Assembly: GCA_009777335.1 (NCBI GenBank)
Contig: WRMC01000001.1
Coordinates: forward strand, 62,001-126,000
Reading direction: 5' to 3'
DNA length: 64,000 nucleotides
Source: Treponema sp.
Lineage (GTDB): Bacteria; Spirochaetota; Spirochaetia; Treponematales; Breznakiellaceae
Below are positions 8,977 to 18,895 of this stretch, one piece after another. Within the stretch, counting starts at the first letter, position 1, and each line of letters begins with the position of its first letter. Both the position numbers and the translations under genes were made by a program. The notes below the pieces were generated by a model. That model did not search any database, had not been told where the DNA came from, and saw nothing but the letters and a program-made list of their open reading frames with translations.

Positions 8977-9606
8977 ATGGTAAAATACATCCTCTTTGAC
9001 TTGGATAACACCCTCTATTCGGTTCGGCATGGGCTGGATGATATCTTTCGGGTGCGGCTTAGGGAGTATTGCAGCGGGTTTTTGGGGGTTCCGCCGGCGG
9101 AATATGACCTGCTCCGGGAAGAAGGGGTCCGCCGCTATGGGACAACCGTAGGCTGGCTGAGGGGGGAGCACAATTTTACCGATGTGGAGGGCTACTTTGC
9201 CCATATACACCCCGAAGACGAGGTAGATTGCCTGGGACCGGACCGGGAACTGCGGCATTTTATCGAAAACCTCCCCTGCCCTTCTTCAATATTGACCAAT
9301 TCTCCCCGGTTTCATGCCGACAGGACCCTCAAGAAGCTGGAACTGGAAGGCTTATTCGAAGAAATATTCGATATCGTGGGCAATAATTTCCTGGGGAAGC
9401 CCCATGCTACAGCCTACCAGAGGGCCCTCGACGCCCTGTCCCTAAGGCCCGAAGAGACCCTCTTTATCGACGACATGCCCGCCTATGCCGAGGCCTTTGT
9501 AAACCTGGGAGGCCAGGGCCTTCTTATTGATGAGCTGGATACCTACCCCAACTATCCCCATAAACGAATTAAGGATCTCAGGGAGATAGGGGACATCCTA
9601 ACTTGA
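8977..9606 (+). CDS. HAD-superfamily hydrolase, pyrimidine 5'-nucleotidase-like
   Basis: The 209-residue protein has the HAD motifs in order: DLDNTLY (nucleophile and acid Asp, residues 8-14), motif II ILTNS, motif III lysine in GKPHATAY, and motif IV FIDDMP. Its size and DLDNTLY form match the SDT1-like/pyrimidine 5'-nucleotidase branch, which dephosphorylates nucleotides or sugar phosphates. The substrate is not decided by sequence. The gene follows family B element 1 by 46 bases and precedes smc by 67 bases. There is no ribosome binding site and a -10-like box is almost adjacent, so it may be leaderless. Confidence 0.8.
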   Translation: MVKYILFDLDNTLYSVRHGLDDIFRVRLREYCSGFLGVPPAEYDLLREEGVRRYGTTVGWLRGEHNFTDVEGYFAHIHPEDEVDCLGPDRELRHFIENLPCPSSILTNSPRFHADRTLKKLELEGLFEEIFDIVGNNFLGKPHATAYQRALDALSLRPEETLFIDDMPAYAEAFVNLGGQGLLIDELDTYPNYPHKRIKDLREIGDILT

Positions 9607-9673
9607 ATTTTTTAATAGTAAAATGGTAAAGTAAAATCTCCCGTCCAGACAGGTGGGGCAACGGAGTTATACC

Positions 9674-12637
9674 TTGTTTTTGAAAAGCCTAGATATTTTT
9701 GGATTTAAATCCTTTGCAGATAAGACCCGGGTAGAATTTGCCAATGGCGTGACCGCCCTCTTGGGCCCCAATGGCTGCGGGAAGTCCAATGTGGTGGATG
9801 CAGTCAAATGGGCCCTGGGAGAACAGGCCTCCCGATCCCTGCGGGCCGAGCGGATGGAGGACGTGATCTTCAACGGCACCGAAAACCGCCGGGCCCTGAA
9901 CGTGGCGGAGGTCATCCTCACCCTGGATAATGACACGGGTCTTTTGCCCCTGGATATCCCGGAGATCGAAATAAAACGCCGGCTCTACCGTTCCGGCGAA
10001 AGCGAATACTTTATAAACTCCGCCCCGGTACGGCTTAAGGAAATCCGGGAACTCTTCTGGGACACCGGGGTGGGAAAAACCGCCTACTCAGTGATGGAGC
10101 AGGGAAAGATAGATCAGATCCTCTCTTCCAGGCCCGAAGAGAGGCGCTTCCTTTTTGAAGAGGCCGCAGGGATTACCCGCTTTAAGGTCCGGGGGGCAGA
10201 GGCGGAAAGGAAGCTGGCCAAGACCGAAGAAAACATGCGCCAGGTAGAAGGCATCCTGGGGGAAGTAAAGAGGGCCTACGACAGCCTCAGGGTCCAATCC
10301 GAAAAGACCCTCAAGTATAGGACCCTAAGGGAACAGATCTTCCAGTTTGAATTGGACATACAGCTCCTTCGCCTAAAGAATTTCCGCAATGCCCGGGACG
10401 AAAAGCAGGATGCCCTCAAAAAGAAGACCATAGAAAGGGATGCCATACGGGAAGAAATCGAAGCGGCCAACAGGGCCCTGGAAGAAAACATGGACCTGGT
10501 GAACTCCCTGGAAGCCCGGCTGGGGGAATATCAGAAAAACATCTACGGCCTGGCGGTAGATAAGAATGCCATGGAGAAGGAGCTGCGCCTTCTGGCGGAG
10601 CAGCAGAGTGATACCCGGGCCAAGATTAGCTTAAACGAGGGGCGCGAGAAGGCCGCCTCGGCCAAAATTGACGAACTCAAAAAAGATGCCAGTGAACAGG
10701 ATGGGGTGGTCCTGGATCTGAGAAAAAAGGTCGCCCAGATAGAAGAGAACATCCAGGGCTTTGAAAAAAACATCCAGCACACCGCCAACACCATAGAAGA
10801 AAATGAAGGATCCATCCGAAAAGCTGAAGATGAAATACGCCGCCTGGAGCAGGAAAGGGCCCAGAAGGAAAAGGACCTGGAGGGGATCACCGACCATATC
10901 GTGGCGGCCCTGGATGCGGGCCTCAAAGAAGCGGGGTATTCGGCGGCGGAGCGGCGGAACACCGAGGCGGCTCTGAATGAGACCCTGGCCCTCCTGCGGG
11001 CCACCCTCACGGGGAGGGAAATGCTGAGCCGGGATCTGGCGGCGGCCGCCGAGCGGGCCCTTTCGGGGGGTCCCCTGCCCAGCGCCCAGGAGCTTAAACG
11101 GCTCAGCGACAGCTTAGCCTCGGTTCTTGCAGAGGCAGCGGGCCGGGCCGTGGAAGCCCACAGCCTCTTTGAGACCTACCGTCTGAGCACCCCCGCCTTT
11201 CTGGATGACTTTCTTTCCCCCGAGGGGATCATCACCAAGAAGAGGGCCCTGGACAGCGACATCCGAAGCAACCGGGAGGGGGTCCTGGAACAGCGGGAGC
11301 AAATCACGGGCCTGCGGGGCCAGAACGATAATTTACACGGCAAGATAAACGAGTACCGTTCTACCCTGGAGGATCTTCGGGTCATGCGGATGAAGATGGC
11401 CACCCAGGCGGAATCGGCCGAAGAGGTGGCCCGGTTTATTCGGCGGGAGCTCTCGGGCCAGGAGGAGCTATTAAAAACCATCCAGGAGGAGCTCAGCCAG
11501 GACCGCAGCCGCTGCACCGAAATTGATGAGCGGATAGCCGGGGGCGAAAAGGCCATAAGAGATATAGATGCCAAGGTCACACAGCTCAACCTGGACCTGG
11601 AAAACTTAGAGAAGGACATAAATGTACAAACCGGTGATGTGGCAGGAAAACAGGACAAGATACGAAAACGCCTGACCGAACAGGCCAAGATTCAGGAAGC
11701 CTACGAGAAGATCCAGCTCGACCTGGTTCAATCGGAGATGGAAATAAAAAACACCCAGGACAATTTCCGGGAAACCCATTCCCGGGACCTGATGGAATTT
11801 GAAGAGCGGATCTACACCATCACCGCCCAGTCAGGGGATCTGCGGGATCAACTGGCCAAGGGCAGGCAGGATCTTCGGGATCTCGGGGCGGTAAACCTGG
11901 CAGCCCCGGAGGAATTTGCCGAGGCCAAGGAACGCTACGATTTCCTTTCGGGCCAGATCGCCGACCTTGCCAAGGCCAGGGCGGATTTGGAGCAGCTTAC
12001 CACCGAGATCAGAACCGAATCTTCGGTGCTCTTTATGGCCACCTACGATAAAATTAAGAAGAACTTCCATAACATGTTCAGAAGGCTCTTTGGAGGGGGA
12101 CGGGCGGAGCTGCGGCTCGTAGATTTAAACCATGTCCTGGAATCGGGGATAGAAATTTTCGCCCAGCCCCCGGGGAAGAAGCTGGAGAACATCAACCTCC
12201 TGTCGGGGGGTGAACGTTCCATGACTGCGGTGGCCCTTCTTTTTGCCACCTACCTGGTAAAGCCTTCGCCCTTCTGCCTTCTGGACGAAATTGATGCCGC
12301 CCTGGACGATGAAAACGTAAATCGCTTTGTGCAGCTGCTCCGGGAGTTTGGGCGGGGAAGCCAATTTATCATCATCACCCATAACAAAAAAACCGTTACC
12401 TGCGCGAACACCCTCTTGGGGGTGACCATGGAAGAATCGGGGATCACCAAGGTGATTACCGCCAGGCTTGAACATGAGAGCGAGGAGCTTCCTCCCCCCA
12501 TACCCCAGAGTGAAGAACTTTTTGAGGAAGAAGAGGTGGAAAGCGAAGAGGGGCGGGAGCTGCCTCCGGGGGTTGATGATCCCTCCATGGTAAAGGAAGA
12601 AGATTTACGGCCCATCCGGGCGAGGAAGATGCGATGA
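9674..12637 (+). CDS. smc: SMC chromosome-segregation ATPase, short and hinge-atypical
   Basis: I place the start at TTG 9674, which has GGAG seven bases upstream and yields MFLKSLDIFGFKSFADKT, the usual SMC start; a GTG at 9653 has no ribosome binding site. The 987-residue protein has Walker A GPNGCGKSN, two coiled coils (about 165-405 and 535-790), and the C-terminal signature NLLSGGERSM with Walker B FCLLDEIDAALDD. Between the coils, where a hinge of about 150-200 residues with Gly-rich signatures is expected, only some 120 mostly helical residues appear. Bacterial SMC is usually about 1150-1200 residues. The last 60 residues are acidic and Pro-rich. Confidence 0.92.
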   Translation: MFLKSLDIFGFKSFADKTRVEFANGVTALLGPNGCGKSNVVDAVKWALGEQASRSLRAERMEDVIFNGTENRRALNVAEVILTLDNDTGLLPLDIPEIEIKRRLYRSGESEYFINSAPVRLKEIRELFWDTGVGKTAYSVMEQGKIDQILSSRPEERRFLFEEAAGITRFKVRGAEAERKLAKTEENMRQVEGILGEVKRAYDSLRVQSEKTLKYRTLREQIFQFELDIQLLRLKNFRNARDEKQDALKKKTIERDAIREEIEAANRALEENMDLVNSLEARLGEYQKNIYGLAVDKNAMEKELRLLAEQQSDTRAKISLNEGREKAASAKIDELKKDASEQDGVVLDLRKKVAQIEENIQGFEKNIQHTANTIEENEGSIRKAEDEIRRLEQERAQKEKDLEGITDHIVAALDAGLKEAGYSAAERRNTEAALNETLALLRATLTGREMLSRDLAAAAERALSGGPLPSAQELKRLSDSLASVLAEAAGRAVEAHSLFETYRLSTPAFLDDFLSPEGIITKKRALDSDIRSNREGVLEQREQITGLRGQNDNLHGKINEYRSTLEDLRVMRMKMATQAESAEEVARFIRRELSGQEELLKTIQEELSQDRSRCTEIDERIAGGEKAIRDIDAKVTQLNLDLENLEKDINVQTGDVAGKQDKIRKRLTEQAKIQEAYEKIQLDLVQSEMEIKNTQDNFRETHSRDLMEFEERIYTITAQSGDLRDQLAKGRQDLRDLGAVNLAAPEEFAEAKERYDFLSGQIADLAKARADLEQLTTEIRTESSVLFMATYDKIKKNFHNMFRRLFGGGRAELRLVDLNHVLESGIEIFAQPPGKKLENINLLSGGERSMTAVALLFATYLVKPSPFCLLDEIDAALDDENVNRFVQLLREFGRGSQFIIITHNKKTVTCANTLLGVTMEESGITKVITARLEHESEELPPPIPQSEELFEEEEVESEEGRELPPGVDDPSMVKEEDLRPIRARKMR

Positions 12638-13668
12638 AGCTGATGTTCTGCCTGCCCCTTCTCTTGTTCTGCAGCTCCCTCTTTGCCGCCGATGCCAGGG
12701 TCCTTCCGGTACGGACAGGAAGATTCTACCTGGAACCGGCCTACACCTTTGTATTCCAGCGCTTTAATCAGGATGAAGAAAGGGAACAGATAGATCACAT
12801 GCGGGTCTTTAACCTGGGGCTGGCCCTGGAGTATGGCATTTTCCGCAATGTCACCGCCTCGGTCCTCTGGCTCCCGGGGGTAAACATGTGGTCCCGCCTG
12901 GACAGCAATTACGGCAGCTCCCAGGCAGAGATAGCAAGCACCGGGGACCTCTTTGCGGGAGCCCGGATCCAGATAGCCGGCAGGGAGGGACCCATAAAAT
13001 CGGAGGTCTTTCGTTTAACCTTTACCCCCGGGGTCAGGATACCCCTGCCGGGCCCGGATTTCCAGGAACAGGGGGAGCGTCTGGAAAGGGGAGAATCGGT
13101 GACCATCGTAAACCTGGATCGCCATGTCCTGGGCTTTGGCCTGGGTTCATACCTGGATATCCTGGTCCACGATAATTTCTTTTTTAGTTTTAACGGTGAG
13201 ATTTTATACTTTCCCATCCGGGGAGAAGTAAGCAGGGCCGGCCTCGCAGAGTACCAGGCCATCCAGGGGGCCATGGAAAACCTTCCCCCCGGCTCTTCCT
13301 TGGAAGCTCAAATAAATTACGGCTATCTATTTAGTTTTAAATTAAAGCCCGTCTTCACAAGGCCCCTGACCCAGGGGATGCTTCTTGGCGCGGGCCTGCC
13401 GGTCCTCTATAGAATGAGCCCGGGAAAGCGTTACGATTTTACCGGCACCGGGCCGGGCACCGAGATCGAAGTAAAGCAGCTCCAAGAGAGCTTCCCCAAC
13501 GAAGGGCCCACCCATGTGGTAAGCTTTGTACCCCACCTCTCATTATTTTTTCATGACTGGCTCATGCCCCTGGAGATCATGCTCAGTTATCAGACCCCCA
13601 TCTGGGGGAAAAACTCCGATGCAGGACATGTCATTTCCATGCGAATTATGGGGCAGTTTCGGTTTTAG
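12634..13668 (+). CDS. Secreted beta-barrel-like outer membrane protein, unknown role
   Basis: It overlaps the smc stop by four bases (ATGA). The 344 residues begin with a clear signal peptide (MKLMFCLPLLLFCSSLFA, cleavage before ADARV). They continue with alternating hydrophobic and polar beta-strand patterns rich in aromatics and end in GQFRF, a C-terminal Phe typical of outer-membrane barrels. The overall pattern resembles uncharacterised transporter-like barrels. I cannot assign a substrate. Its stop overlaps the convergent EutT-like gene by 23 bases. Confidence 0.65.
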   Translation: MKLMFCLPLLLFCSSLFAADARVLPVRTGRFYLEPAYTFVFQRFNQDEEREQIDHMRVFNLGLALEYGIFRNVTASVLWLPGVNMWSRLDSNYGSSQAEIASTGDLFAGARIQIAGREGPIKSEVFRLTFTPGVRIPLPGPDFQEQGERLERGESVTIVNLDRHVLGFGLGSYLDILVHDNFFFSFNGEILYFPIRGEVSRAGLAEYQAIQGAMENLPPGSSLEAQINYGYLFSFKLKPVFTRPLTQGMLLGAGLPVLYRMSPGKRYDFTGTGPGTEIEVKQLQESFPNEGPTHVVSFVPHLSLFFHDWLMPLEIMLSYQTPIWGKNSDAGHVISMRIMGQFRF

Positions 13669-14164
13669 GAAGCTTGGCCACATGGTCGCAGAAGAGCCAC
13701 CAGAGGGCACTGGAAAGACGATTTAAACCGAAGGGGATATCATCCCGGGGGTAGACCCCTGGCTCCGATTCCTCCTGACTAAAGACCCTAATGGCACTGA
13801 GTTCGGCCGCCCTTACCTTGGCCCTAAAGCTGTTAATCTGGGCCGCCAGGGCACCCTGGGTATAGGAAGGAAGATGCCTTTCTATGGTCTGGCTGGCACG
13901 GTGGATCTCTTCAGCTTCCATGCCGAATAAAAAGGGTTCAGAGAGGGGGGTGTCTTTTACCTCGGCCACCATGATAGCTCTTAGGTAGTCAAGGATCTCC
14001 CCAAACCGGGCGCAGAGTTCCAGGTCCTGTTCTGCAGCCAGAACCTGAACTTCTATGCATTCCGCCTGGAGGCTGTCAATGACTCCCCTAAAGACGATGC
14101 GGCCATGGGTTTTTGGTACCCGTCGATCTCCCGATAAACTGGTTGTGGCTGATGGTTTTGTCAT
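13646..14164 (-). CDS. EutT-like cobalamin adenosyltransferase domain protein
   Basis: The 172-residue protein resembles the C-terminal domain of EutT. It has [14 protein letters not shown] near the start, a central EEIHR segment, the run [19 protein letters not shown], and [14 protein letters not shown] near the end, where EutT has ALNRLSS. EutT converts cob(I)alamin plus ATP to adenosylcobalamin. The N-terminal part of EutT, with its metal-binding His/Cys cluster, is absent, so this is a short form. The ATG overlaps the murA stop (ATGA). No ethanolamine or propanediol genes are nearby. The assignment rests on motif resemblance only. Confidence 0.5.
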   Translation of the reverse strand: MTKPSATTSLSGDRRVPKTHGRIVFRGVIDSLQAECIEVQVLAAEQDLELCARFGEILDYLRAIMVAEVKDTPLSEPFLFGMEAEEIHRASQTIERHLPSYTQGALAAQINSFRAKVRAAELSAIRVFSQEESEPGVYPRDDIPFGLNRLSSALWWLFCDHVAKLPKTETAP

Positions 14165-15435
14165 AGGGCCCGTATCCTCCCGCCCAGAGCGTATATGCGG
14201 GCCACGAGATTTTCGTAGCCCCGTTCAATTTGATAGACATTGTTAATCACGCTGTTTCCTTCGGCGCACATGGCGGCGACGACCATGGCCATCCCGGCCC
14301 GTATATCGGGGCTCTGGAGTTCAGAACCCTGGAGCCGGGTGGGGCCCGACACCACCGCCCGGTGGGGGTCGCAGAGGACGATCCGGGCCCCCATGGCGAT
14401 GAGCTTGTCCACGAAAAACATCCTCGACTCGAACATCTTTTCGTGGATAAGGACCGTCCCCTTTACCTGGGTGGCCACCACGGTGATAACACTGGTGAGA
14501 TCCGGAGGGAAGCCCGGCCAGGGGGCATCATCGATCTTGGGGATCATTCCCCCCAGATCGTGATTTACTTCCAGATCTTGATTCCCTGGGACATGGACCT
14601 GGTTTCCCTCGTGGTTCCAGGTAATGCCCAGTTTGCCGAAGGAAATTTTCGCGGGCCGCAGGTCTTCCCTTCGTATTCCTTCTATTATAAGCTCCCCCCT
14701 GGTGGCGGCCGCCAGGCCTATGAAGGAGCCCACTTCCATAAAATCGGCCCCTATGGTGAAGTCACAGCCGGAAAGCTGCTTTACCCCGCTAATATGCAGG
14801 ATATTAGACCCTATGCCCTGGATGGAGGCCCCCATGGCGCAGAGCATGCGGCAGAGATCCTGCACATGGGGTTCGCTGGCTGCATTGGTAAAGATGGTCT
14901 GCCCCTGGGCCAGGACCGCCGCCATGACGGCGTTTTCGGTCGCTGTTACTGAAGCCTCATCAAGGAAGATATCGGCCCCCTTAAGACCGGGGGAGCTAAA
15001 GTTAAAGGTCTCACTGATATCTACCTGGGCCCCCAGTTCGGTCAGGGCCAGAAAGTGGGTGTCCAGCCGGCGGCGGCCTATGACGTCCCCCCCGGGAGGA
15101 GGCATCACGACCCTGCCCGTCCTGGACAAGAGGGGCCCGGCAAAAAGGATGGAGGCCCGGATTTTCTGGGCCAGCTCCAGGGGGATTTCTGAACTCACGA
15201 TGTTCCTGGTGTGGAGCTGCCAAACATTGGGCTCCAGGGCCTTGGCTTCGCCCCCCAGGGAACGGAATACATCGAGCATCACCTGGACATCTTCGATATC
15301 GGGGATGTTTCTTAGAATAACTGGTTCGGAAGTTAGGAGGGCTGCAGCTATGCAGGGAAGAGCGGCATTCTTGTTGCCGCTGGCCTTTAAAGTCCCCTTT
15401 ATGGGATAGCCCCCCTCAATCACATATTGGTTCAT
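14161..15435 (-). CDS. murA: MurA, UDP-GlcNAc enolpyruvyl transferase (Asp-type, probably fosfomycin-resistant)
   Basis: The 424-residue enzyme makes the first committed step of peptidoglycan synthesis, transferring enolpyruvate from PEP to UDP-GlcNAc. The substrate-binding SGNKNAALP motif is at residues 19-27. The catalytic loop reads [14 protein letters not shown]: the residue equal to E. coli Cys115 is Asp, encoded by GAC. Asp at this site keeps activity and blocks covalent inhibition by fosfomycin, as known from mycobacteria, chlamydiae and Borrelia. The gene begins 22 bases after the TolC-like stop, so it may share the efflux operon's transcript. Confidence 0.95.
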   Translation of the reverse strand: MNQYVIEGGYPIKGTLKASGNKNAALPCIAAALLTSEPVILRNIPDIEDVQVMLDVFRSLGGEAKALEPNVWQLHTRNIVSSEIPLELAQKIRASILFAGPLLSRTGRVVMPPPGGDVIGRRRLDTHFLALTELGAQVDISETFNFSSPGLKGADIFLDEASVTATENAVMAAVLAQGQTIFTNAASEPHVQDLCRMLCAMGASIQGIGSNILHISGVKQLSGCDFTIGADFMEVGSFIGLAAATRGELIIEGIRREDLRPAKISFGKLGITWNHEGNQVHVPGNQDLEVNHDLGGMIPKIDDAPWPGFPPDLTSVITVVATQVKGTVLIHEKMFESRMFFVDKLIAMGARIVLCDPHRAVVSGPTRLQGSELQSPDIRAGMAMVVAAMCAEGNSVINNVYQIERGYENLVARIYALGGRIRAL

Positions 15436-15457
15436 GATAAATGGTACTCTAATTAAA

Positions 15458-16843
15458 TCATCCCATCAATATGGCAAAGAGAAACTCCTCCTCTTCGATA
15501 AGGCCCATGGAACGCAGGCGCGAGAGGTTTTGCAAAAACCCATAAAGAGATCGGGAGTGACTGTTTTGGCTGTTTATAAGCATGGTCGAGGCCTCTTGAA
15601 GGTCTGAAATTGAACTTTGCAAAAGCCGGTAGCGCTCAAGGACAAATTCAAAGTGCTTCTCTGCATGATCCAGGGTTCTGCGGGAAGAGAGGACCGATCC
15701 GGAATTGCCTACTATAGTAAACAAGAGGGTGTAAAGATCGATTTCCAGAGACCTTTCTGCGTTTATATAATCAAGGGCTGCTGAATCCACAGAAATTTGA
15801 CTTCGTTCTATCCTGTTATTGAGGTTCCAAAAATCGATGGGAATGCTTCCGGTGATGGATACTCCCCCTCCTCCGGAAGAATCACTCAGGCCGTTGAGCC
15901 TTGAGTAGTTTAAGCTTGGAGAAAAAATCGAAGCTGTAATGGTTGGAGCAAAGTCTCTTTTTGTAAGGCTTAAATTTCGCTCGGCGGTGAGCAGGTTTGA
16001 GGCTGACCGAGCCATACTGGGATTAACAACCGAAATATACTGCCAGAGTTTCTGGAAGAGGATATCGACCTCTTCGTCAGATATGCTGCCCAAATGCAGT
16101 ATGAGTTCTTCATATACGGAAAGATCGATCTCTTCCAGGGGGGGTAGCACCGAGAGCCCCGTCAGGGACATAAGCCGGGTACTGCTGAGAGCATAGTTTC
16201 GGCGGGCCTGGTTACGGGAATTTTCCCGGACTTCCTTGTCCGCCAGGGCCCTTAGGTAGTCCCCCTGGTTTATCATTCCGCTTTCTTGACGGATCTCCGC
16301 CATGGATAAACTAAAAATGGCAGTCTGCAGGGAAGATTCCTCTGCTTCCAGTGCAGCTGCCGCCTCAAGCACCGCATAGTAGGCGCTATCGGCTGAGTCG
16401 ATGACATTGAAATACTCTGCCAGGGCTTCCCGGCGGGCGCTCTGGACAGAAATGGCATTTATTTCCATTAAGATAAGATTTTTTCCGCCATCAAAGAGCC
16501 TATGGCTTAGAGAGATGGTAAGGCTGGAACTAAGGGTATCCATGGGCTGTTCAATAAGCTCCCAGTCGTTATTTAGATAGCGAACCTGAGCATCATAGCG
16601 CATGGTAAGGCTGGGCAGCATGGAAAAATAGTGACTCCGCTGGTTTAGGAGGCTGTTCATCACCGAAAGGTCTGCCCGGGCCAGGCTGCGGGAATTTAAC
16701 AGGGCCAGGGTACGGACCTGTTCCAGGTTGAGGCTGAGGGGTTCAAGATCAGGATCATCCCCGTGGAGGCCCCCAGAAACAAGGAGCAAAAAGATGAGGA
16801 GGACCAGGGGAGAAATTAGTTTTGCTAATGTTTTATTATTCAT
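15458..16843 (-). CDS. TolC-family outer membrane efflux protein
   Basis: I choose the ATG at 16843, giving [20 protein letters not shown], a good signal peptide, and 461 residues; the frame extends upstream but overlaps the permease gene. The mature protein is helix-rich with the two-fold repeat of TolC proteins (about residues 40-230 and 250-440) and heptad-like Leu/Ala patterns. It would form the outer-membrane duct for the MacA/MacB-like pump encoded just upstream. Its start overlaps the permease stop by eight bases. Confidence 0.85.
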   Translation of the reverse strand: MNNKTLAKLISPLVLLIFLLLVSGGLHGDDPDLEPLSLNLEQVRTLALLNSRSLARADLSVMNSLLNQRSHYFSMLPSLTMRYDAQVRYLNNDWELIEQPMDTLSSSLTISLSHRLFDGGKNLILMEINAISVQSARREALAEYFNVIDSADSAYYAVLEAAAALEAEESSLQTAIFSLSMAEIRQESGMINQGDYLRALADKEVRENSRNQARRNYALSSTRLMSLTGLSVLPPLEEIDLSVYEELILHLGSISDEEVDILFQKLWQYISVVNPSMARSASNLLTAERNLSLTKRDFAPTITASIFSPSLNYSRLNGLSDSSGGGGVSITGSIPIDFWNLNNRIERSQISVDSAALDYINAERSLEIDLYTLLFTIVGNSGSVLSSRRTLDHAEKHFEFVLERYRLLQSSISDLQEASTMLINSQNSHSRSLYGFLQNLSRLRSMGLIEEEEFLFAILMG

Positions 16844-18053
16844 ACCGCAATGCCTCGATGGGGTAAAGTTTAGCCGCCTTAAGGGCGGGATAATAACCGA
16901 ACACTGCACCGACCAGGGCGGCGAAGAGGGCCGAAACACTTACGATGAGGGGACTAATGGCCGTGGGGATCCCGGAGCGGGATAAAAGGTGGCAGGATAC
17001 AAAGGCCATGGTAATGCCCAAAAGGCCCCCCATGAGGCTTAAGATAACCGATTCGGTGAGAAACTGAAAAAGAATATCCCGGCGGCGGCCCCCTATGGCC
17101 ATCCTGATGCCGATCTCCCTGGTTCGTTCGGTGACCGATACAAGCATGATGTTCATGATTCCTATGCCTCCCACCAAAAGAGAAATCCCGGCGATGGCAG
17201 CCAGAAGATTTGACAGGGTCCGGGAGGTGGCCGAGGCCATATCTATCATGTCCGCCTGGTTCATGATATCAAAATCGGCGTTTGCCTCATGGCTAATCCC
17301 CCGGGATTCCATCAAGATAAGCCTGGCCTCCCTGGAGGCCGCATCCATGTACTCTTTACCGATGATGCTCATCACTATCTGGTTTATCCCGGCGGCATTG
17401 TTCAGCCGGGCCATGGCGGTATCCAGGGGAACCATCACCACATCATCCTGGTCCATGCCACCCAGGCCTGTGCCCTTGCTTTCCAAAAGGCCTATGACCG
17501 TAAAGTGATTGGTGCCTATCCTGATCCTTTCTCCCAGGGCATCTTCGGGATTACCAAAGAGGGCAGCGGCGGTGCTTCGCCCCAATACGGCTACCCTGTT
17601 CCGGGCTTCCAGGTCTTCGGGGCCAAAAAAGATCCCCTCGTTGACCCGGTAGTTCCGGGCAGTTAAATATTCAGGCTCCACCCCCAGGACCTGGACCTGG
17701 GCGTTTCCATGGCTCCCAATGACGTTAAAGTTAAGGTTTACCACCGCCGAAATCGCTGCAGCATAGGAAGATTCGGTTTTTAACTTTTCCAGATCCCCCC
17801 GGGTAAAGGAACTCAACCGGATCATCTGAGCTTGACCGCCCCGGTTAATCTGCCGTCTTGGCATGATCTGCAAAAGGTTGGTTCCCATGGCGGTCATTCC
17901 CTCTTCTATGGCCCTTTGGGAGCCCTGGCCCAGGGCTACCATGATGATCACAGACCCCACTCCGATGATGACCCCCAGGGATGTTAAGAGGCTTCGCATC
18001 CGGTTACGCAGGATGGAGCGGAAGCAGGTCTGCATTAACTGAATCCCATTCAT
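16836..18053 (-). CDS. MacB-type ABC transporter permease (FtsX domain)
   Basis: From the ATG at 18053 (ATGA overlap with the ATPase gene) the product is 405 residues. It has one N-terminal membrane segment (SLLTSLGVIIGVGSVIIMVA), a periplasmic MacB core domain of about 220 residues, and three C-terminal membrane segments with TREIGIRMAIGGRRRDILFQ, the conserved FtsX cytoplasmic loop. MacB proteins work by mechanotransmission, driving substrate through a TolC duct rather than across the inner membrane. Here ATPase and permease are separate genes, unlike E. coli MacB, where they are fused. Confidence 0.92.
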   Translation of the reverse strand: MNGIQLMQTCFRSILRNRMRSLLTSLGVIIGVGSVIIMVALGQGSQRAIEEGMTAMGTNLLQIMPRRQINRGGQAQMIRLSSFTRGDLEKLKTESSYAAAISAVVNLNFNVIGSHGNAQVQVLGVEPEYLTARNYRVNEGIFFGPEDLEARNRVAVLGRSTAAALFGNPEDALGERIRIGTNHFTVIGLLESKGTGLGGMDQDDVVMVPLDTAMARLNNAAGINQIVMSIIGKEYMDAASREARLILMESRGISHEANADFDIMNQADMIDMASATSRTLSNLLAAIAGISLLVGGIGIMNIMLVSVTERTREIGIRMAIGGRRRDILFQFLTESVILSLMGGLLGITMAFVSCHLLSRSGIPTAISPLIVSVSALFAALVGAVFGYYPALKAAKLYPIEALRYE

Positions 18054-18895
18054 GGGGCCTCCTCTGCAAGAAGAGCGTGATCCTGCTTCCATTGTTCCAG
18101 ATCCTGGCGGGCATTTCGCCTCTCGAGAATTTCTTTATCTGACACAAGGAAACCGTCTTTTAGGTTGATGGTTCGCCGGCTGTATACCGCTACTTCCGGT
18201 TCGTGGGTTACTATGATGATGGTTTTCCCCTGATCGTTTAATTCCTGAAAGAGCCCCATAATTTCCAGGGTCATGCCGGAATCGAGGTTCCCCGTAGGTT
18301 CATCTGCCAGGATAAAAGCCGGGTCGTTTACCATGGCCCGGGCTATGGAAACCCTCTGCTGCTGCCCCCCCGAAAGCTGAGAGGGATAATGGTACATCCG
18401 GTCCCCCAGGCCCACATCTGAGAGGGCCTGCATGGCCCTTTCTCTTCGGGCCTGGGAGCTCATTTTTTTTTCGCCCCCGGCGCTCCTCCGGTAAAAGAGG
18501 GGAAGCTCCACATTTTCCAAGGCCGTGGTCCGGGCCAGGAGATTAAAGGACTGGAAGACAAAGCCGATTTTCCTGTTTCTGATATAGGCAAAGGTGTTGG
18601 TATCCGAAGCGGAGGTATCGATGCCGTCCAGCACATAGGAACCGCCGGTGGGTTTATCGAGACAGCCGAGTATATTCATGAGGGTGGATTTGCCAGACCC
18701 GGAAGGACCCATGACAGAGATAAACTCACCGGCCCGGGCCGAAAAATCTATGCCCCCCAGGGCCCGGACTATTACCGCTTCTTCTTCCTTGGAGCCCTTT
18801 CGGCCCTCCATCCGGTACTCCCGGGTGACCCTCTGCATTTCGATCACCGGAGTCCCGGTTATGACAGGTCCTGGCTGGGCTTGTTCAATCTGCAT
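18050..18895 (-). CDS. MacB-type ABC transporter ATPase
   Basis: The 281-residue ATPase has Walker [10 protein letters not shown], signature [16 protein letters not shown], Walker [15 protein letters not shown] and the H-loop VTHEPEVA, the pattern of the LolD/MacB subfamily. An insertion of about 15 charged residues lies near KGSKEEEA, before Walker A, and the C-terminal 30 residues are hydrophilic. Its ATG overlaps the stop of the MacA-like gene by one base (TAATG). It would dimerise and power the permease encoded downstream. Confidence 0.93.
   Translation of the reverse strand: MQIEQAQPGPVITGTPVIEMQRVTREYRMEGRKGSKEEEAVIVRALGGIDFSARAGEFISVMGPSGSGKSTLMNILGCLDKPTGGSYVLDGIDTSASDTNTFAYIRNRKIGFVFQSFNLLARTTALENVELPLFYRRSAGGEKKMSSQARRERAMQALSDVGLGDRMYHYPSQLSGGQQQRVSIARAMVNDPAFILADEPTGNLDSGMTLEIMGLFQELNDQGKTIIIVTHEPEVAVYSRRTINLKDGFLVSDKEILERRNARQDLEQWKQDHALLAEEAP

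Noticed and set aside
9653-9673. GTG start for smc
   Set aside because: No ribosome binding site precedes it, while TTG 9674 has GGAG at good spacing and gives the family N-terminus.
16844-16939. Longer N-terminus for the TolC-like protein
   Set aside because: It would hide the signal peptide and lies wholly within the permease gene; ATG 16843 explains the export signal.
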